Shown: positions 15,856 to 27,165, numbered from the stretch's first letter. The stretch: DNA of 64,000 bases from Streptomyces sp. NBC_00464 (GCF_036013915.1 NZ_CP107899.1:7902001-7966000); one strand, 5' to 3'. A program made the numbers and translations. The notes: generated from the letters alone by a model not told the origin.

Positions 15856-18204
15856 CTACTTCCGCATGATGGCGGGCTCGTGCCGGCGCAGCAGCCTGGC
15901 CACCGCGAATCCGAAGACGGCCGACAGCACCACCAGCATCCCCATGTCGAGGAGCCAGATCCCGGCGGAGTGCTCGAAGAGGGGGTCCGAGGTCAGCTTC
16001 CCCGGCACGATCCTGGCCAGGTCGATCGTTCCCGCCATGGCTCCGAGCGCCCAGCGGGACGGAATCAGCCAGGACAACTGCTCGATGCCGGGTACCCCGT
16101 GCAGTTTCAGCAGCGCACCGCAGAAGACGACCTGGACGATCGCGAGCAGCACCAGGAGAGGCATGGTGACCTCCTCCTTGCGCACCAGCGCGGACACCAG
16201 GAGGCCGAGCATCATCGCGGTGAAGGACAACAGCGCCACCGTCAAGGTGATTTCGACCAGCGGTGGCAGCAGAACGCCCTTCCCGCCGGGGGCGTTGAGA
16301 TCGACTCCCACGAGACCCACCAGGGTCAGCACGACGGCCTGGAGCACCGTGATGGTGCCCAGCACCACGACCTTGGACATCAGGTACGCGGATCTGGACA
16401 GGCCGACGGCTCGTTCCCGCTGGTAGATCACCCGCTCCTTGACCAGCTCGCGCACCGCGTTGGCCGCGCCCGTCAGCACACCGCCGACACACAGGATCAG
16501 CAGCGCGTTCATCGCCGTCTCCTGGGTCAGCCTGCTCCCGGCGAGGGCCCGTGTCATGGCGCCCATCACGAACGGCAGCGCGATCATGATGACGAGGAAC
16601 GTCCGGTCGGCGCTCAGCGCGGCCGCGTACCGCCGCACCAGGGTCCGCAGTTGCGCACCCCAGCTGCGGGTCTTCGGCGGCGGTGCGACCTCCGCGGCAG
16701 CCGCATGGGGCAGCAGGGGTTGCGCGCTGGCGTTGGCGATGTACCGCCGGTGGAAGGGGGAGGCGGCGAACTCATCGGCCCAGGGCCGCTCGCGGTCGTT
16801 CTCGAAGGCCTCGAACGCCTCCGGCCACTCGGCGAAACCGAAGAAGGCCAGCGCCTCCTCGGGCGGACCGTAGTAGGCGATCTTCCCACCGGGTGCGAGC
16901 ACCAGCAGCCGGTCGCACACGTCCAGGCTCAGCACACTGTGGGTGACGACGATGACCGTGCGCCCGTCGTCGGCGAGGCCGCGGAGCATGTGCATGACCG
17001 AGCGGTCCATGCCGGGGTCGAGGCCCGACGTCGGTTCGTCGAGAAAGAGCAGCGACGGCTTCGTCAGCAGCTCCAGCGCCACGCTCACCCGCTTGCGCTG
17101 CCCGCCGGAGAGACTGTGGATCGGCTGGTCGGCCCGCTGGTCGAGCCCCAGCTCCCGCACCACTTCGGCGACCCGCTCCCGCCGCTCCGACTTGGCGGTG
17201 TCCTGCGGGAATCGGAGCTCCGCGGCGTAACCGAGTGCCCTGCGTACCGTCAGCTGGGCGTGCAGGATGTCGTCCTGGGGCACCAGTCCGATGCGCTGAC
17301 GCAGTTCGGCGTAGTCGTGGTAGAGATCGCGGCCGTCGTAGAGGACGGTGCCCTCGTCGGCGGGGCGCAGCCCGGTCAGGGCGTTCAGGAGGGTGGACTT
17401 GCCCGCGCCACTGGGTCCCACCACTCCCAGCAGGCACTTCTCGCCCACCGGGAAGGAGACGTGGTCGAGCAGAGTCTTGCGTCCCTTGTCGACGGTGACC
17501 GCCAGGTCCTGCACGTCGAGCGACACCTCACCGGTGTCGACGAACTCCTGGAGGGTGTCGCCGACCAGACAGAAGGCGGAGTGGCCGATGCCGACGATGT
17601 CTCCGGGGGAGACGGGTGCGCGGTCGGCCGGCTGGCCGTTGAGGAAGGTTCCGTTGTGCGAGCCGAGGTCGACGATCTCGTACGTGCCGTCCGTATGGGC
17701 CAGCAGTTCGGCATGGCGGCGCGAGACGCTCAGGTCGTCGACGACCAGGTCGTTCCCGGAACCGCGGCCGATCCGTACGGTGCGGGACGGCAGCGGTCGT
17801 ACGGTGGTCGGCTGCCGGAACGTGCCGGTCGCGGCGGGCATCGAGACGGCCGACGGACGGCCCGGGGCCGCCGGCGCAGGCGTCGGCCGGCCGCTCAGCA
17901 CGGCCTGCGGTCCGTCCGCCGGATGGCCGAAACGGATCACGCTGCCCGGCCCGATGCCCGACTCATGGATCCTCCGGCCACCGGTGTAGGTGCCGTTCGT
18001 GCTGCCCTCGTCCTCGATCGACCAGTGACCGTCCACGGGCCTGAGCACCGCGTGGTGCCAGGAGACCCGGACGTCGTCGATCACGATGTCGCTCAAGGGG
18101 TCGCGTCCGACGTGGTACTCCCGGCCCGGACTCATCACCGTGGGTCCTGCGTCGGTTTCGAGTACCAGCTCGGGCGCAGTCGGCGCGACAGGCCGCTCTC
18201 CCAT
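15856..18204 (-). CDS. ABC transporter with two N-terminal FHA domains (Rv1747-like)
   Basis: A 782-residue fusion. FHA domain 1 (about residues 25-105: HVGRDPLSDIVI, GSTNGTY) and FHA domain 2 (about 140-215: IGRGSGNDLVV, LGSHNGTFLNG) should bind phospho-threonine. They are followed by an ABC-G-type ATPase (about 230-450) with Walker A GPSGAGKST, signature LSGGQRKRV and Walker B LLFLDEPTSGLD. An ABC2 membrane domain with six helices (about 540-775) completes it. The order FHA-FHA-ATPase-permease equals M. tuberculosis Rv1747, whose activity is controlled by the adjacent kinase PknF. The downstream kinase here probably plays the same part. The exported substrate is unknown (in mycobacteria a cell-envelope lipid or glycolipid is suggested). 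Confidence 0.92.
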   Translation of the reverse strand: MGERPVAPTAPELVLETDAGPTVMSPGREYHVGRDPLSDIVIDDVRVSWHHAVLRPVDGHWSIEDEGSTNGTYTGGRRIHESGIGPGSVIRFGHPADGPQAVLSGRPTPAPAAPGRPSAVSMPAATGTFRQPTTVRPLPSRTVRIGRGSGNDLVVDDLSVSRRHAELLAHTDGTYEIVDLGSHNGTFLNGQPADRAPVSPGDIVGIGHSAFCLVGDTLQEFVDTGEVSLDVQDLAVTVDKGRKTLLDHVSFPVGEKCLLGVVGPSGAGKSTLLNALTGLRPADEGTVLYDGRDLYHDYAELRQRIGLVPQDDILHAQLTVRRALGYAAELRFPQDTAKSERRERVAEVVRELGLDQRADQPIHSLSGGQRKRVSVALELLTKPSLLFLDEPTSGLDPGMDRSVMHMLRGLADDGRTVIVVTHSVLSLDVCDRLLVLAPGGKIAYYGPPEEALAFFGFAEWPEAFEAFENDRERPWADEFAASPFHRRYIANASAQPLLPHAAAAEVAPPPKTRSWGAQLRTLVRRYAAALSADRTFLVIMIALPFVMGAMTRALAGSRLTQETAMNALLILCVGGVLTGAANAVRELVKERVIYQRERAVGLSRSAYLMSKVVVLGTITVLQAVVLTLVGLVGVDLNAPGGKGVLLPPLVEITLTVALLSFTAMMLGLLVSALVRKEEVTMPLLVLLAIVQVVFCGALLKLHGVPGIEQLSWLIPSRWALGAMAGTIDLARIVPGKLTSDPLFEHSAGIWLLDMGMLVVLSAVFGFAVARLLRRHEPAIMRK

Positions 18205-18313
18205 GCCCGAATTCTATCGACCGGTACGGGTATGTGCCCGGCCAGCAGGCTGCGTGCAGGGCCCATGTTCCCGGTCGGAACGGAGCAGGGGAGGGCGGCC
18301 TCCCACCGCGGTG

Positions 18314-19954
<1,641 letters not shown>

Positions 19955-20000
19955 CTGCCACTCCTCCGTATCGGTCGGTCGGTACGATCTGCCCGCCGTG

Positions 20001-20786
20001 TCATTTTCGCCGGTCGCCGTCACGGGCGGTCGGCTGACCCGCCGCACGGACGGCCACCGCCGCCGCGTATGTGGCGGGTACCTCCACGTCGGTGACCTCC
20101 CAGCCCGCCGGGCCCGGCCGCGGCCGGGGGCCGGTGCCGACGTGCTCGGCCGCGAGTCCGCCGGCCAGGCCGATGCCCTCGCCCTTCAGATATGCCTCCT
20201 TGCGGGTCCACACCCGGCCGAAGGCGACCGGCCGCAGCTCCTCGGGAAGCTCCGCCAGCTCACGGGACTCCGCCGGGTGCAGTTGATCGGCGATGTCGGA
20301 CACGACCCCGGGCTTCGGGATCCGCTCGATGTCCACCCCCACCGGCACCTCCGCGAACGCCAGCAGTGCCACTCCGTGGGTGTGCGACAGGGAGAAGTGC
20401 AGACCGCCGTCGGTCGCGGGACGGCCGTGCGGGCCACCGCAGGACGGGCACGGCTCCCGGGTGAGGGGCACCGCACCGGGCGCGACCCCCAGCCGCGCTC
20501 CGAGCAGCAGCCTCAGGGCCACATGCGCGGCGACGTAACAACTGCGGTCGGCCGCGACGGCCAGACGCGCCGCCCTGCCGAGCTCACCGGCATCGAGGAT
20601 CTCCGGCGCGATGAGCTGCGCATGCCCGCCGAGCCGCACCGCGTCCACCAGCCACAGTGACGGGGCGCCGGGCGGAAAGCGGAAGGGCGGGAGCCGGTGG
20701 CCGTGCTCGGGGAATGCGAACACCTCGGGCTGATACACCGTAACGTCGATTCCTTCGCCGGGGAGGGAGCCGTGAGGGCGTGTCAC
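20001..20786 (-). CDS. 4'-phosphopantetheinyl transferase (Sfp type)
   Basis: A 261-residue PPTase that moves the phosphopantetheine arm of CoA onto carrier proteins of fatty-acid, polyketide or peptide synthases. The signature blocks are present: LHFSLSHTHGVALLAF (about 128-143), GVDIERI (about 149-155) and RVWTRKEAYLKGEGIGL (about 190-206, with the catalytic W-KEA-K). The N-terminus is the usual Sfp substrate lobe. The assigned start is GTG 20786, which lacks a clear ribosome binding site; an internal GTG near 20741 (VYQPEVF) is possible. No carrier-protein gene cluster is nearby, so it is likely a housekeeping or broad-range enzyme. Confidence 0.9.
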   Translation of the reverse strand: MTRPHGSLPGEGIDVTVYQPEVFAFPEHGHRLPPFRFPPGAPSLWLVDAVRLGGHAQLIAPEILDAGELGRAARLAVAADRSCYVAAHVALRLLLGARLGVAPGAVPLTREPCPSCGGPHGRPATDGGLHFSLSHTHGVALLAFAEVPVGVDIERIPKPGVVSDIADQLHPAESRELAELPEELRPVAFGRVWTRKEAYLKGEGIGLAGGLAAEHVGTGPRPRPGPAGWEVTDVEVPATYAAAVAVRAAGQPTARDGDRRK

Positions 20787-20924
20787 GGCGGAGCGGTCAC
20801 CGATATCCTATGGAGATCCGGACCGGGGCCGACGTATGTTCGATCACAGGGTGGCCAGTTCAGCGTGCTCACGAGGCGCGGCGGGCTTTTCGGTCGCCCG
20901 GCCCCTCAGGACAGGAGACCCCGG

Positions 20925-21419
20925 ATGCCATCGGACAGCCACCCGCACTCCGGCGCGGTACTGCTGCGTGAGGCCCGCGCCGAGGACGCCGGCGTCCTCA
21001 CCCGGCTCCTTCTCGATTCCCGCGCCGCCGCCCTGCCGTACCTGCCGCGGGTGCACAGTGACGAGGCGACACTTGGCTGGATGACGCACGTCGTGCTGCC
21101 CGCCACGGACGTGTGGGTGGCCGAGCTCCAGGGGGACGGGGGAGCGGCGGAGCCGGTCGGCTTCGTCTCGGTCGACGGAGATGAGATCGAACAGCTCTAT
21201 CTGCGCCCCGACATGCGGCGACGGGGCATTGGAACGCAGCTGCTGGCGAAGGCAAGGGAACGCAGCCCGCATGGGCTCGCCCTGTACACCTTCCAGCGCA
21301 ATGCCGATGCCCGGGCCTTCTACGAGCGGCACGGATTCACCGCCGTCGGGTTCGACGACGGCAGTCGCAACGAGGAGAACGAGCCGGACGTCAGGTACCG
21401 CTGGAGCCCGGCGGGCTGA
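20925..21419 (+). CDS. GNAT N-acetyltransferase
   Basis: A 164-residue acetyltransferase of the GNAT fold. LREARAEDAGVLTRLL marks the N-terminal strand-helix, and the acetyl-CoA-binding loop is LRPDMRRRGIGTQLLAKA (about 92-109). A C-terminal ARAFYERHGF block completes the fold. The start at ATG 20925 follows AGGAG with about 8 nt spacing; the longer open frame upstream overlaps the divergent PPTase. The substrate is unknown. It shares a terminator with the convergent half-length MFS gene. Confidence 0.85.
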   Translation: MPSDSHPHSGAVLLREARAEDAGVLTRLLLDSRAAALPYLPRVHSDEATLGWMTHVVLPATDVWVAELQGDGGAAEPVGFVSVDGDEIEQLYLRPDMRRRGIGTQLLAKARERSPHGLALYTFQRNADARAFYERHGFTAVGFDDGSRNEENEPDVRYRWSPAG

Positions 21420-21457
21420 ACCGGCGAGCTGAACCGATGGCGTACGAAGACTGAGGA

Positions 21458-21493
21458 GACGAGCGGGTGCCGCGGTCGCGGGACCCGCTCGTC
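21458..21493. terminator. Bidirectional terminator hairpin
   Basis: An 11-bp perfect stem (GACGAGCGGGT / ACCCGCTCGTC) with a 14-nt loop between the GNAT gene and the truncated MFS gene. Confidence 0.75.
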
Positions 21494-21505
21494 ATCGAGC
21501 GGTGA

Positions 21506-22135
21506 TCAGCTCGTCGGTCGATGAGGCGGGAGCCCGGAGTTGATACGGCGGCCCCGCGCGGCGAAGCCCAGTCCGCCGCCCACCACCAAGGACGTGGCCA
21601 GCACCATGCCGTGTGCCGGGTTGCTGCTCGCTCCGACCGCGGTGACCAGGGCCGGTCCGGCCAGGTAGCACAGTCCGTTGCCGAGCGATTCCAGGGCGAA
21701 GGCGGTGGGCAGCGCCTCGGCGTGCTCGCCGCGCAGCAGTGCCGACCAGCGGGTGGACGACAACGCGCCGAGCTGCGGGATCGTGGCGCCCACCAGTGCT
21801 CCGGCCGCGGTCAACGGTCCGTGCGGGCTGCCGTTTCCGGCGAGGGCCAGCAGCGAGACCACGGCGATGGTGTGGGCGAGGAGAGCGGGTGGCAGCACCC
21901 GGGTCTGGCCGAATCGGTCGACCAGCCGGGCGAGTTGGGGCCCGGCCAGCGCCTCTGCGACGGCGAAGGCGCCGGTGACCAGCCCGGCCGCGGCGTAGGA
22001 GCCGGTTCGGCCGTGGACCAGCCAGATGATGCCGAGGCCGGTCATGGCGATGCCCAGGCGGCCGGTGGTGGCGGTGAGGAAGAAGGCTGCGGCCCCGGGG
22101 GTGCGGAGCAGGGTGCGATAGGTCGCCGACGTCAC
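21506..22135 (-). CDS. MFS transporter, half-length (C-terminal half missing)
   Basis: A 209-residue membrane protein made only of the first six helices of a major-facilitator transporter. The MFS loop 2-3 motif GPQLARLVDRFGQTRVL is at about residues 65-81. Full proteins of this group are near 400 residues with twelve helices; here the frame ends in a Gly/Arg-rich tail right after helix 6, and a terminator follows within 13 bp. I see no remnant of the second half downstream, so the loss is a deletion rather than a point stop. It is probably non-functional unless it dimerises. Confidence 0.7.
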   Translation of the reverse strand: MTSATYRTLLRTPGAAAFFLTATTGRLGIAMTGLGIIWLVHGRTGSYAAAGLVTGAFAVAEALAGPQLARLVDRFGQTRVLPPALLAHTIAVVSLLALAGNGSPHGPLTAAGALVGATIPQLGALSSTRWSALLRGEHAEALPTAFALESLGNGLCYLAGPALVTAVGASSNPAHGMVLATSLVVGGGLGFAARGRRINSGLPPHRPTS

Positions 22136-22669
22136 GGCGCGTCTCTTTCGCTGCCCGGCGGGGCGGACCGCCCGGGGCCGTCGGCGTCCTGATGTGCCGA
22201 CCCATGGTCATCGCCTGGAACCGTCCTGTGCTGGCGTGGAGCAGGGACGCGCACCCCACGCCGACTCCGTCACCGGGCAGAGGTCTCTCAAGAGGTCTCG
22301 GGTGTACGAACAGCGCGATCCTACGCTCTGCGGACAGGCCGCCGACCGCCGTCTTACGGCCCTCCGAGCTGGAACCTTTCAGCACCTTTCATTTTCACGC
22401 AAATTCCTTGCGTGAAACCCGGACGCGACCACGTCTGCCCGTTCGTCGGCCAAATGCCTTGATTGTCGCCCTGGTTGTTGTGTGCTTGCGGAGCCGTCCG
22501 GGGATTCCACTTCTGCCGCAACGGTGGACTCGCTCGCATTTCTCTGCAACTCTCTGACCGCTAAACGCAAAAGCCCATCCTGTTGGTGCAGGAATCGATG
22601 CCTCGACAGGTACGCAGACAGAGCCGCGCCTGGGTCGCGCCCTGCGCCGAGGCCGAAGATCGGGGACAT
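22136..22669. promoter_or_regulatory. 534-bp divergent intergenic region
   Basis: No gene is visible. This lower-GC spacer separates the MFS gene and the alpha-1,3-glucanase gene and holds the 25-bp dyad listed separately in its middle. I could not fix a convincing -35/-10 pair. Confidence 0.5.
22393..22417. promoter_or_regulatory. 25-bp perfect dyad, candidate operator
   Basis: The inverted repeat is TTTCACGCAA-N5-TTGCGTGAAA with 10-bp perfect arms. It lies about 253 bp before the GH87 start and 258 bp before the MFS start, in the middle of the divergent spacer. No T-run follows, so it is not a typical terminator. Its inner core CGCAA-N5-TTGCG is the same as in the dyad in front of the IclR gene at 38982. 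Confidence 0.55.
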
Positions 22670-25600
22670 ATGAGAACCCAACGCTGGAGACGGCGTGCCC
22701 TTTCCGCCGCCGTCACCACCAGCCTGCTGGTGGTCGGCTGGCCGGCGCTCAACGCGTCGGCGGCCGGCGGACCGAACATCGCCGCCGGTCACAGGGCGGC
22801 GGCGAGCAGCGCCGGGAGCGGAAGAGCCGCCGGAAACATCGCGGACGGAGACCGGTCGACCTATTGGGAAGGGGCGGGCAGCGCCCTGCCGCAATGGGTG
22901 CAGAGCGACCTGGGCAAGGTCACCCGCATCGACAGGATCACCCTGAAACTTCCCGGGGACTGGAAGAGCCGCCGCCAGACCCTCTCGCTCCAGGGCAGCG
23001 CCGACGGCACCAGCTTCACCACGCTGAAGACCTCGGCCGACTACACCTTCGCGCCGGGCAGTTCCAATCAGGTGACCATCGAGGTCCCGGCCACCATGGC
23101 CCGGTTCGTACGGGCGAACATCACCGCGAACACCGCGTCGAAGAACGGCCAGCTTGCCGAGCTGGAGGTCCGGGCGGCCGCCGAGTCGTCGGTGAACCTG
23201 GCGGCCGGCCGCACGCTCACGGCCAGCAGCTACACCCAGACGTACATCGCCGCCCAGGCCAACGACGGCAACGCGGCCAGCTACTGGGAGAGCCGCAACG
23301 GCGAACTGCCCCAGTGGATCCAGGCCGACCTCGGCTCCTCGGTGCGGGTCGACCGTGTGGTGCTGCGGCTGCCGGACGGCTGGGAGAGCCGCAGCCAGAC
23401 GCTGAAGATCCAGGGCAGCTCCAACGGCTCGGACTTCACCGACCTGACGCAGCCCACGGCGTACACCTTCAGCCCGACGGCCGGCGAGTCGGCGACGATC
23501 ACCTTCGACGCCACGACCACGCGCTATGTACGCGTCCTGGTCAGCGCCAACTCCGTCCAGCCGGGCGCCCAGGTCTCCGAGCTGGAGATCTACGGACCCG
23601 AGTCGGGCGACACCCAGGCGCCGACCGCACCCTCGCAGCTGGCGTTCACCGAACCGGCCACCGGCCAGATCAAGCTGACCTGGAACGCGTCGACGGACAA
23701 CACGGCCGTCACCGGCTACGACATCTACGCCGACAACGCGCTGCTCACCAGCGTGGCGGGTAACGTCACCACGTTCACCGACACCCGTCCGGCCGGCTCC
23801 ACCGTGTCGTACTACGTCCGGGCCAAGGACGCGGCGGGCAACGCCTCGGCGAACAGCAACACCGTGACCCGGACCGGGAGCGGCGGCGACACCCAGGCGC
23901 CGACCGCACCGGCGAACCTGAGCTTCACCGAGGCGACCGCCGGTCAGATCAAGCTGGTCTGGCAGGCGTCCACCGACAACAAGGGCGTCACCGGGTACGA
24001 CATCTACGCCAACAACGTGCTGCGCAAGAGCGTGGCCGGCGATGTCACCACCTACACCGACACCCAGTCCGCCGGCACCACCGTCTCCTACACCGTCCGG
24101 GCCAAGGACGCTGCGGGCAACGTCTCGGGCGACAGCAACACCGTCACCCGTAACGGCAGCACGGGCTCGGCGTCCAACCTCGCGGTCGGCAAGCCCATCA
24201 CCGCCTCGTCCGTGGTCCACACGTTCGTCGCGGAGAACGCCAACGACAACAGTGTGACCACCTACTGGGAAGGCGCCGGGGGCAGCTACCCGAACACCCT
24301 GACCGTGAAGCTGGGTGCCAACGCCGACACCGAGAACGTCGTCGTCAAGCTCAACCCGGACAGCAGCTGGGGGGCCAGGACGCAGAACATCCAGGTCCTC
24401 GGCCGGGAGCAGAGCGCCTCGGCGTTCACCAGCCTGGCCGCGGCCAAGGACTACGCCTTCAGCCCGGGCAGCGGCAACACGGTGACCATTCCGGTCAGCG
24501 GCCGGGTCGCCGACGTCCAGCTGAAGTTCAACTCCAACACCGGATCGGGCGCCGGTCAGGTCGCGGAGTTCCAGGTGTTGGGTGCTCCGGCGCCCAACCC
24601 GAACCTCCAGGTCAGCTCGGTGACGGCGGCCCCGGCCGCGCCCGTCGAGTCGGACCCGGTCACGCTCAGCGCGACGGTGCGCAACAGCGGTTCGGTCGCG
24701 GCACCGGCGAGCAAGGTCGAGTTCCGGCTCGGCGGCTCCAAGGTCGCCACCGCGTCCGTGGGCGCACTGGCGGGCGGGGCCTCCGCCCAGGTCAGCGCCG
24801 ACATCGGTTCGCGCGACGCGGGCACGTACGCACTGAGCGCGGTCGCCGACCCGGCTAACGAGGTCATCGAGCAGAACGAGACCGACAACACCTACACCAG
24901 CACGACCGGCCTCGTCGTGAAGCCGGTCGCCAGCTCGGACCTGGTCTCCACGGGGGTCAGCACCTCCCCGTCGGCCCCGTCCGCCGGTCAGAACGTCACC
25001 TTCTCCGTCGCCCTCAAGAACCAGGGCTCGGTGGCCTCCGCAGCGGGTGGCCACGCCATCACGCTGACCCTGCTCGACTCCAAGGGCGCCACGGTGAAGA
25101 CCCTCACGGGCACCTACACCGGGGCGATTGCCGCGGGTGCGACGAGCGCCCCGGTGAGCCTGGGCAGCTGGACGGCGGTCAACGGCTCGTACTCCGTGAA
25201 GACGGTGATCGCCGACGACACCAACGAGCTGCCGGTGAAGCGCGAGAACAACACCACCACCAGCTCCCTCTTCGTCGGACGCGGCGCCAACATGCCGTAC
25301 GACATGTACGAGGCGGAGGACGGGGTCACCGGTGGCGGCGCCCAGGTCGTCGGCCCGAACAGGACCGTCGGCGACGTCGCGGGCGAGGCGTCCGGCCGTA
25401 AGGCCGTCACCCTCAACAGCACCGGCAACTACGTCGAGTTCACCACCAGGGCGAGCACCAACTCCCTGGTGACCCGCTTCTCCATCCCGGACTCCGCGGG
25501 CGGCGGGGGCATCGACTCGAAGCTGAACGTCTACGTGGACGGCACCTTCCTCAAGGCGATCGACCTCACCTCGAAGTACGCGTGGCTGTACGGCGCCGAG

Positions 25601-26959
25601 ACCGGTCCGGGCAACTCCCCGGGCTCGGGTTCGCCGCGGCACATCTACGACGAGGCGAACATGCTGCTGGGCAGGACCGTGCCGGCCGGCAGCAGGATCC
25701 GGCTCCAGAAGGACGCGGCGAACACCAGCACGTACGCGATCGACTTCGTCAGCCTGGAGCAGGCGACCCAGATCCCGAACCCGGACGCGGCCGCCTACGC
25801 CGTTCCCACCGGGTTCACCCACCAGGACGTCCAGAACGCCCTGGACAAGGTCCGGATGGACACCACGGGCAAGCTGGTCGGTGTCTACCTGCCGGCCGGT
25901 GACTACCAGACCGCGAGCAAGTTCCAGGTCTACGGGAAGGCCGTCAAGGTCGTCGGCGCCGGACCCTGGTACACCAGGTTCTTCGCACCCTCGTCCCAGG
26001 AGAACACCGACAACGGCTTCCGCGCCGAGGCCAGCGCCAAGGGCTCGTCGTTCTCGAACTTCGCCTACTTCGGGAACTACACCTCGCGCATCGACGGCCC
26101 CGGCAAGGTGTTCGACTTCTCCAACGTCTCGGACATCGTGATCGACAACGTCTGGAACGAGCACCAGGTGTGCCTCTACTGGGGGGCCAACACCGACGGC
26201 ATCACCATCAGGAACTCCCGCATCCGGAACACGTTCGCCGACGGCATCAACATGACCAACGGCTCGACGGACAACCACGTCGTGAACAACGAGTCCCGGG
26301 CCACCGGCGACGACAGCTTCGCGCTGTTCTCGGCGATCGACTCCGGCGGCGCGGACATGAAGAACAACGTCTACGAGAACCTCACGTCCCTGCTGACCTG
26401 GCGGGCCGCGGGTGTCGCCGTCTACGGCGGGTACGACAACACCTTCCGCAACATCCTCATCGCGGACACCCTGGTCTACTCCGGCATCACCGTCAGCTCG
26501 CTGGACTTCGGCTATCCGATGAACGGATTCGGGACCGGTCCGACCACGGTCGAGAACGTCTCCGTTCTCCGTTCCGGCGGCCATTTCTGGGGGTCGCAGA
26601 CCTTCCCCGGCATCTGGCTGTTCTCCGCCTCCAAGGTCTTCCAGGGCATCCGGATCAACCACGTCGACATCGTCGACCCGACGTACAGCGGCATCATGTT
26701 CCAGACCAACTACGTAGGAGGACAGCCCCAGTTCCCCATCAAGGACACGATCCTGACCGATATCTCGATCTCCGGCGCGCGCAAGAGCGGCGACGCCTAC
26801 GACGCCAGGTCCGGATTCGGGCTGTGGGCCAACGAGATGCCCGAGGCCGGCCAGGGGCCCGCCGTCGGTGAGGTCACCTTCAACGGGCTGAAACTCAGCG
26901 GCAACGCCCTGGACGTGAAGAACACGACGTCCACCATGAAGATCAACATCAATCCGTAG
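22670..26959 (+). CDS. Secreted multidomain GH87-type alpha-1,3-glucanase (mutanase/mycodextranase)
   Basis: A 1429-residue secreted enzyme. A signal peptide (about 1-32) is followed by two F5/8-type C (discoidin) domains (about 33-165 and 172-310), two fibronectin type III domains (about 313-405, 407-500) and a third discoidin-like domain (about 502-640). Two CARDB-like domains (about 643-750, 756-870) and a CBM35-like region starting YEAEDG (about 877-1030) precede the C-terminal right-handed beta-helix (about 1035-1429). The helix shows WGANTDGI, FADGIN and GDDSFALFS; Asp1176, Asp1191, Asp1214 and Asp1215 are the candidate catalytic acids. The arrangement fits bacterial alpha-1,3-glucanases that degrade fungal-wall or dental glucan. 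Other beta-helix glycosidases are possible. ATG 22670 has GGGGA in front. Confidence 0.82.
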   Translation: MRTQRWRRRALSAAVTTSLLVVGWPALNASAAGGPNIAAGHRAAASSAGSGRAAGNIADGDRSTYWEGAGSALPQWVQSDLGKVTRIDRITLKLPGDWKSRRQTLSLQGSADGTSFTTLKTSADYTFAPGSSNQVTIEVPATMARFVRANITANTASKNGQLAELEVRAAAESSVNLAAGRTLTASSYTQTYIAAQANDGNAASYWESRNGELPQWIQADLGSSVRVDRVVLRLPDGWESRSQTLKIQGSSNGSDFTDLTQPTAYTFSPTAGESATITFDATTTRYVRVLVSANSVQPGAQVSELEIYGPESGDTQAPTAPSQLAFTEPATGQIKLTWNASTDNTAVTGYDIYADNALLTSVAGNVTTFTDTRPAGSTVSYYVRAKDAAGNASANSNTVTRTGSGGDTQAPTAPANLSFTEATAGQIKLVWQASTDNKGVTGYDIYANNVLRKSVAGDVTTYTDTQSAGTTVSYTVRAKDAAGNVSGDSNTVTRNGSTGSASNLAVGKPITASSVVHTFVAENANDNSVTTYWEGAGGSYPNTLTVKLGANADTENVVVKLNPDSSWGARTQNIQVLGREQSASAFTSLAAAKDYAFSPGSGNTVTIPVSGRVADVQLKFNSNTGSGAGQVAEFQVLGAPAPNPNLQVSSVTAAPAAPVESDPVTLSATVRNSGSVAAPASKVEFRLGGSKVATASVGALAGGASAQVSADIGSRDAGTYALSAVADPANEVIEQNETDNTYTSTTGLVVKPVASSDLVSTGVSTSPSAPSAGQNVTFSVALKNQGSVASAAGGHAITLTLLDSKGATVKTLTGTYTGAIAAGATSAPVSLGSWTAVNGSYSVKTVIADDTNELPVKRENNTTTSSLFVGRGANMPYDMYEAEDGVTGGGAQVVGPNRTVGDVAGEASGRKAVTLNSTGNYVEFTTRASTNSLVTRFSIPDSAGGGGIDSKLNVYVDGTFLKAIDLTSKYAWLYGAETGPGNSPGSGSPRHIYDEANMLLGRTVPAGSRIRLQKDAANTSTYAIDFVSLEQATQIPNPDAAAYAVPTGFTHQDVQNALDKVRMDTTGKLVGVYLPAGDYQTASKFQVYGKAVKVVGAGPWYTRFFAPSSQENTDNGFRAEASAKGSSFSNFAYFGNYTSRIDGPGKVFDFSNVSDIVIDNVWNEHQVCLYWGANTDGITIRNSRIRNTFADGINMTNGSTDNHVVNNESRATGDDSFALFSAIDSGGADMKNNVYENLTSLLTWRAAGVAVYGGYDNTFRNILIADTLVYSGITVSSLDFGYPMNGFGTGPTTVENVSVLRSGGHFWGSQTFPGIWLFSASKVFQGIRINHVDIVDPTYSGIMFQTNYVGGQPQFPIKDTILTDISISGARKSGDAYDARSGFGLWANEMPEAGQGPAVGEVTFNGLKLSGNALDVKNTTSTMKININP

Positions 26960-26977
26960 GCCGCACCGCACCCAGGG

Positions 26978-27003
26978 GCGCCGTCCGGTCCGCCGGGCGG
27001 CGC
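26978..27003 (+). terminator. Terminator-like hairpin after the GH87 gene
   Basis: An 11-bp stem with one mismatch (GCGCCGTCCGG / CCGGGCGGCGC) and a 4-nt loop, 18 bp after the stop. Confidence 0.6.
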
Positions 27004-27165
27004 TCCGCGCCGTGCACGAGGCGGTTCCCGCACGCCGCGTGCGCGACACTGCCGGACACCGGTCCGGCCGAAGGCGCACCTCTTCACAGGCCCGGCCGCG
27101 TATCCAGGCGCACGGCCGGGTCCGGCAGGATCGCGGGGGAGCGGGGGCTGCGGCAGAGTGGGCAC

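Noticed and set aside
22379..27079. A 1566-codon open frame on the minus strand opposite the GH87 gene
   Set aside because: It has the repetitive Val/Gly/Asp/Arg composition of an antisense shadow in high-GC DNA. The plus strand shows a signal peptide and recognisable domains.
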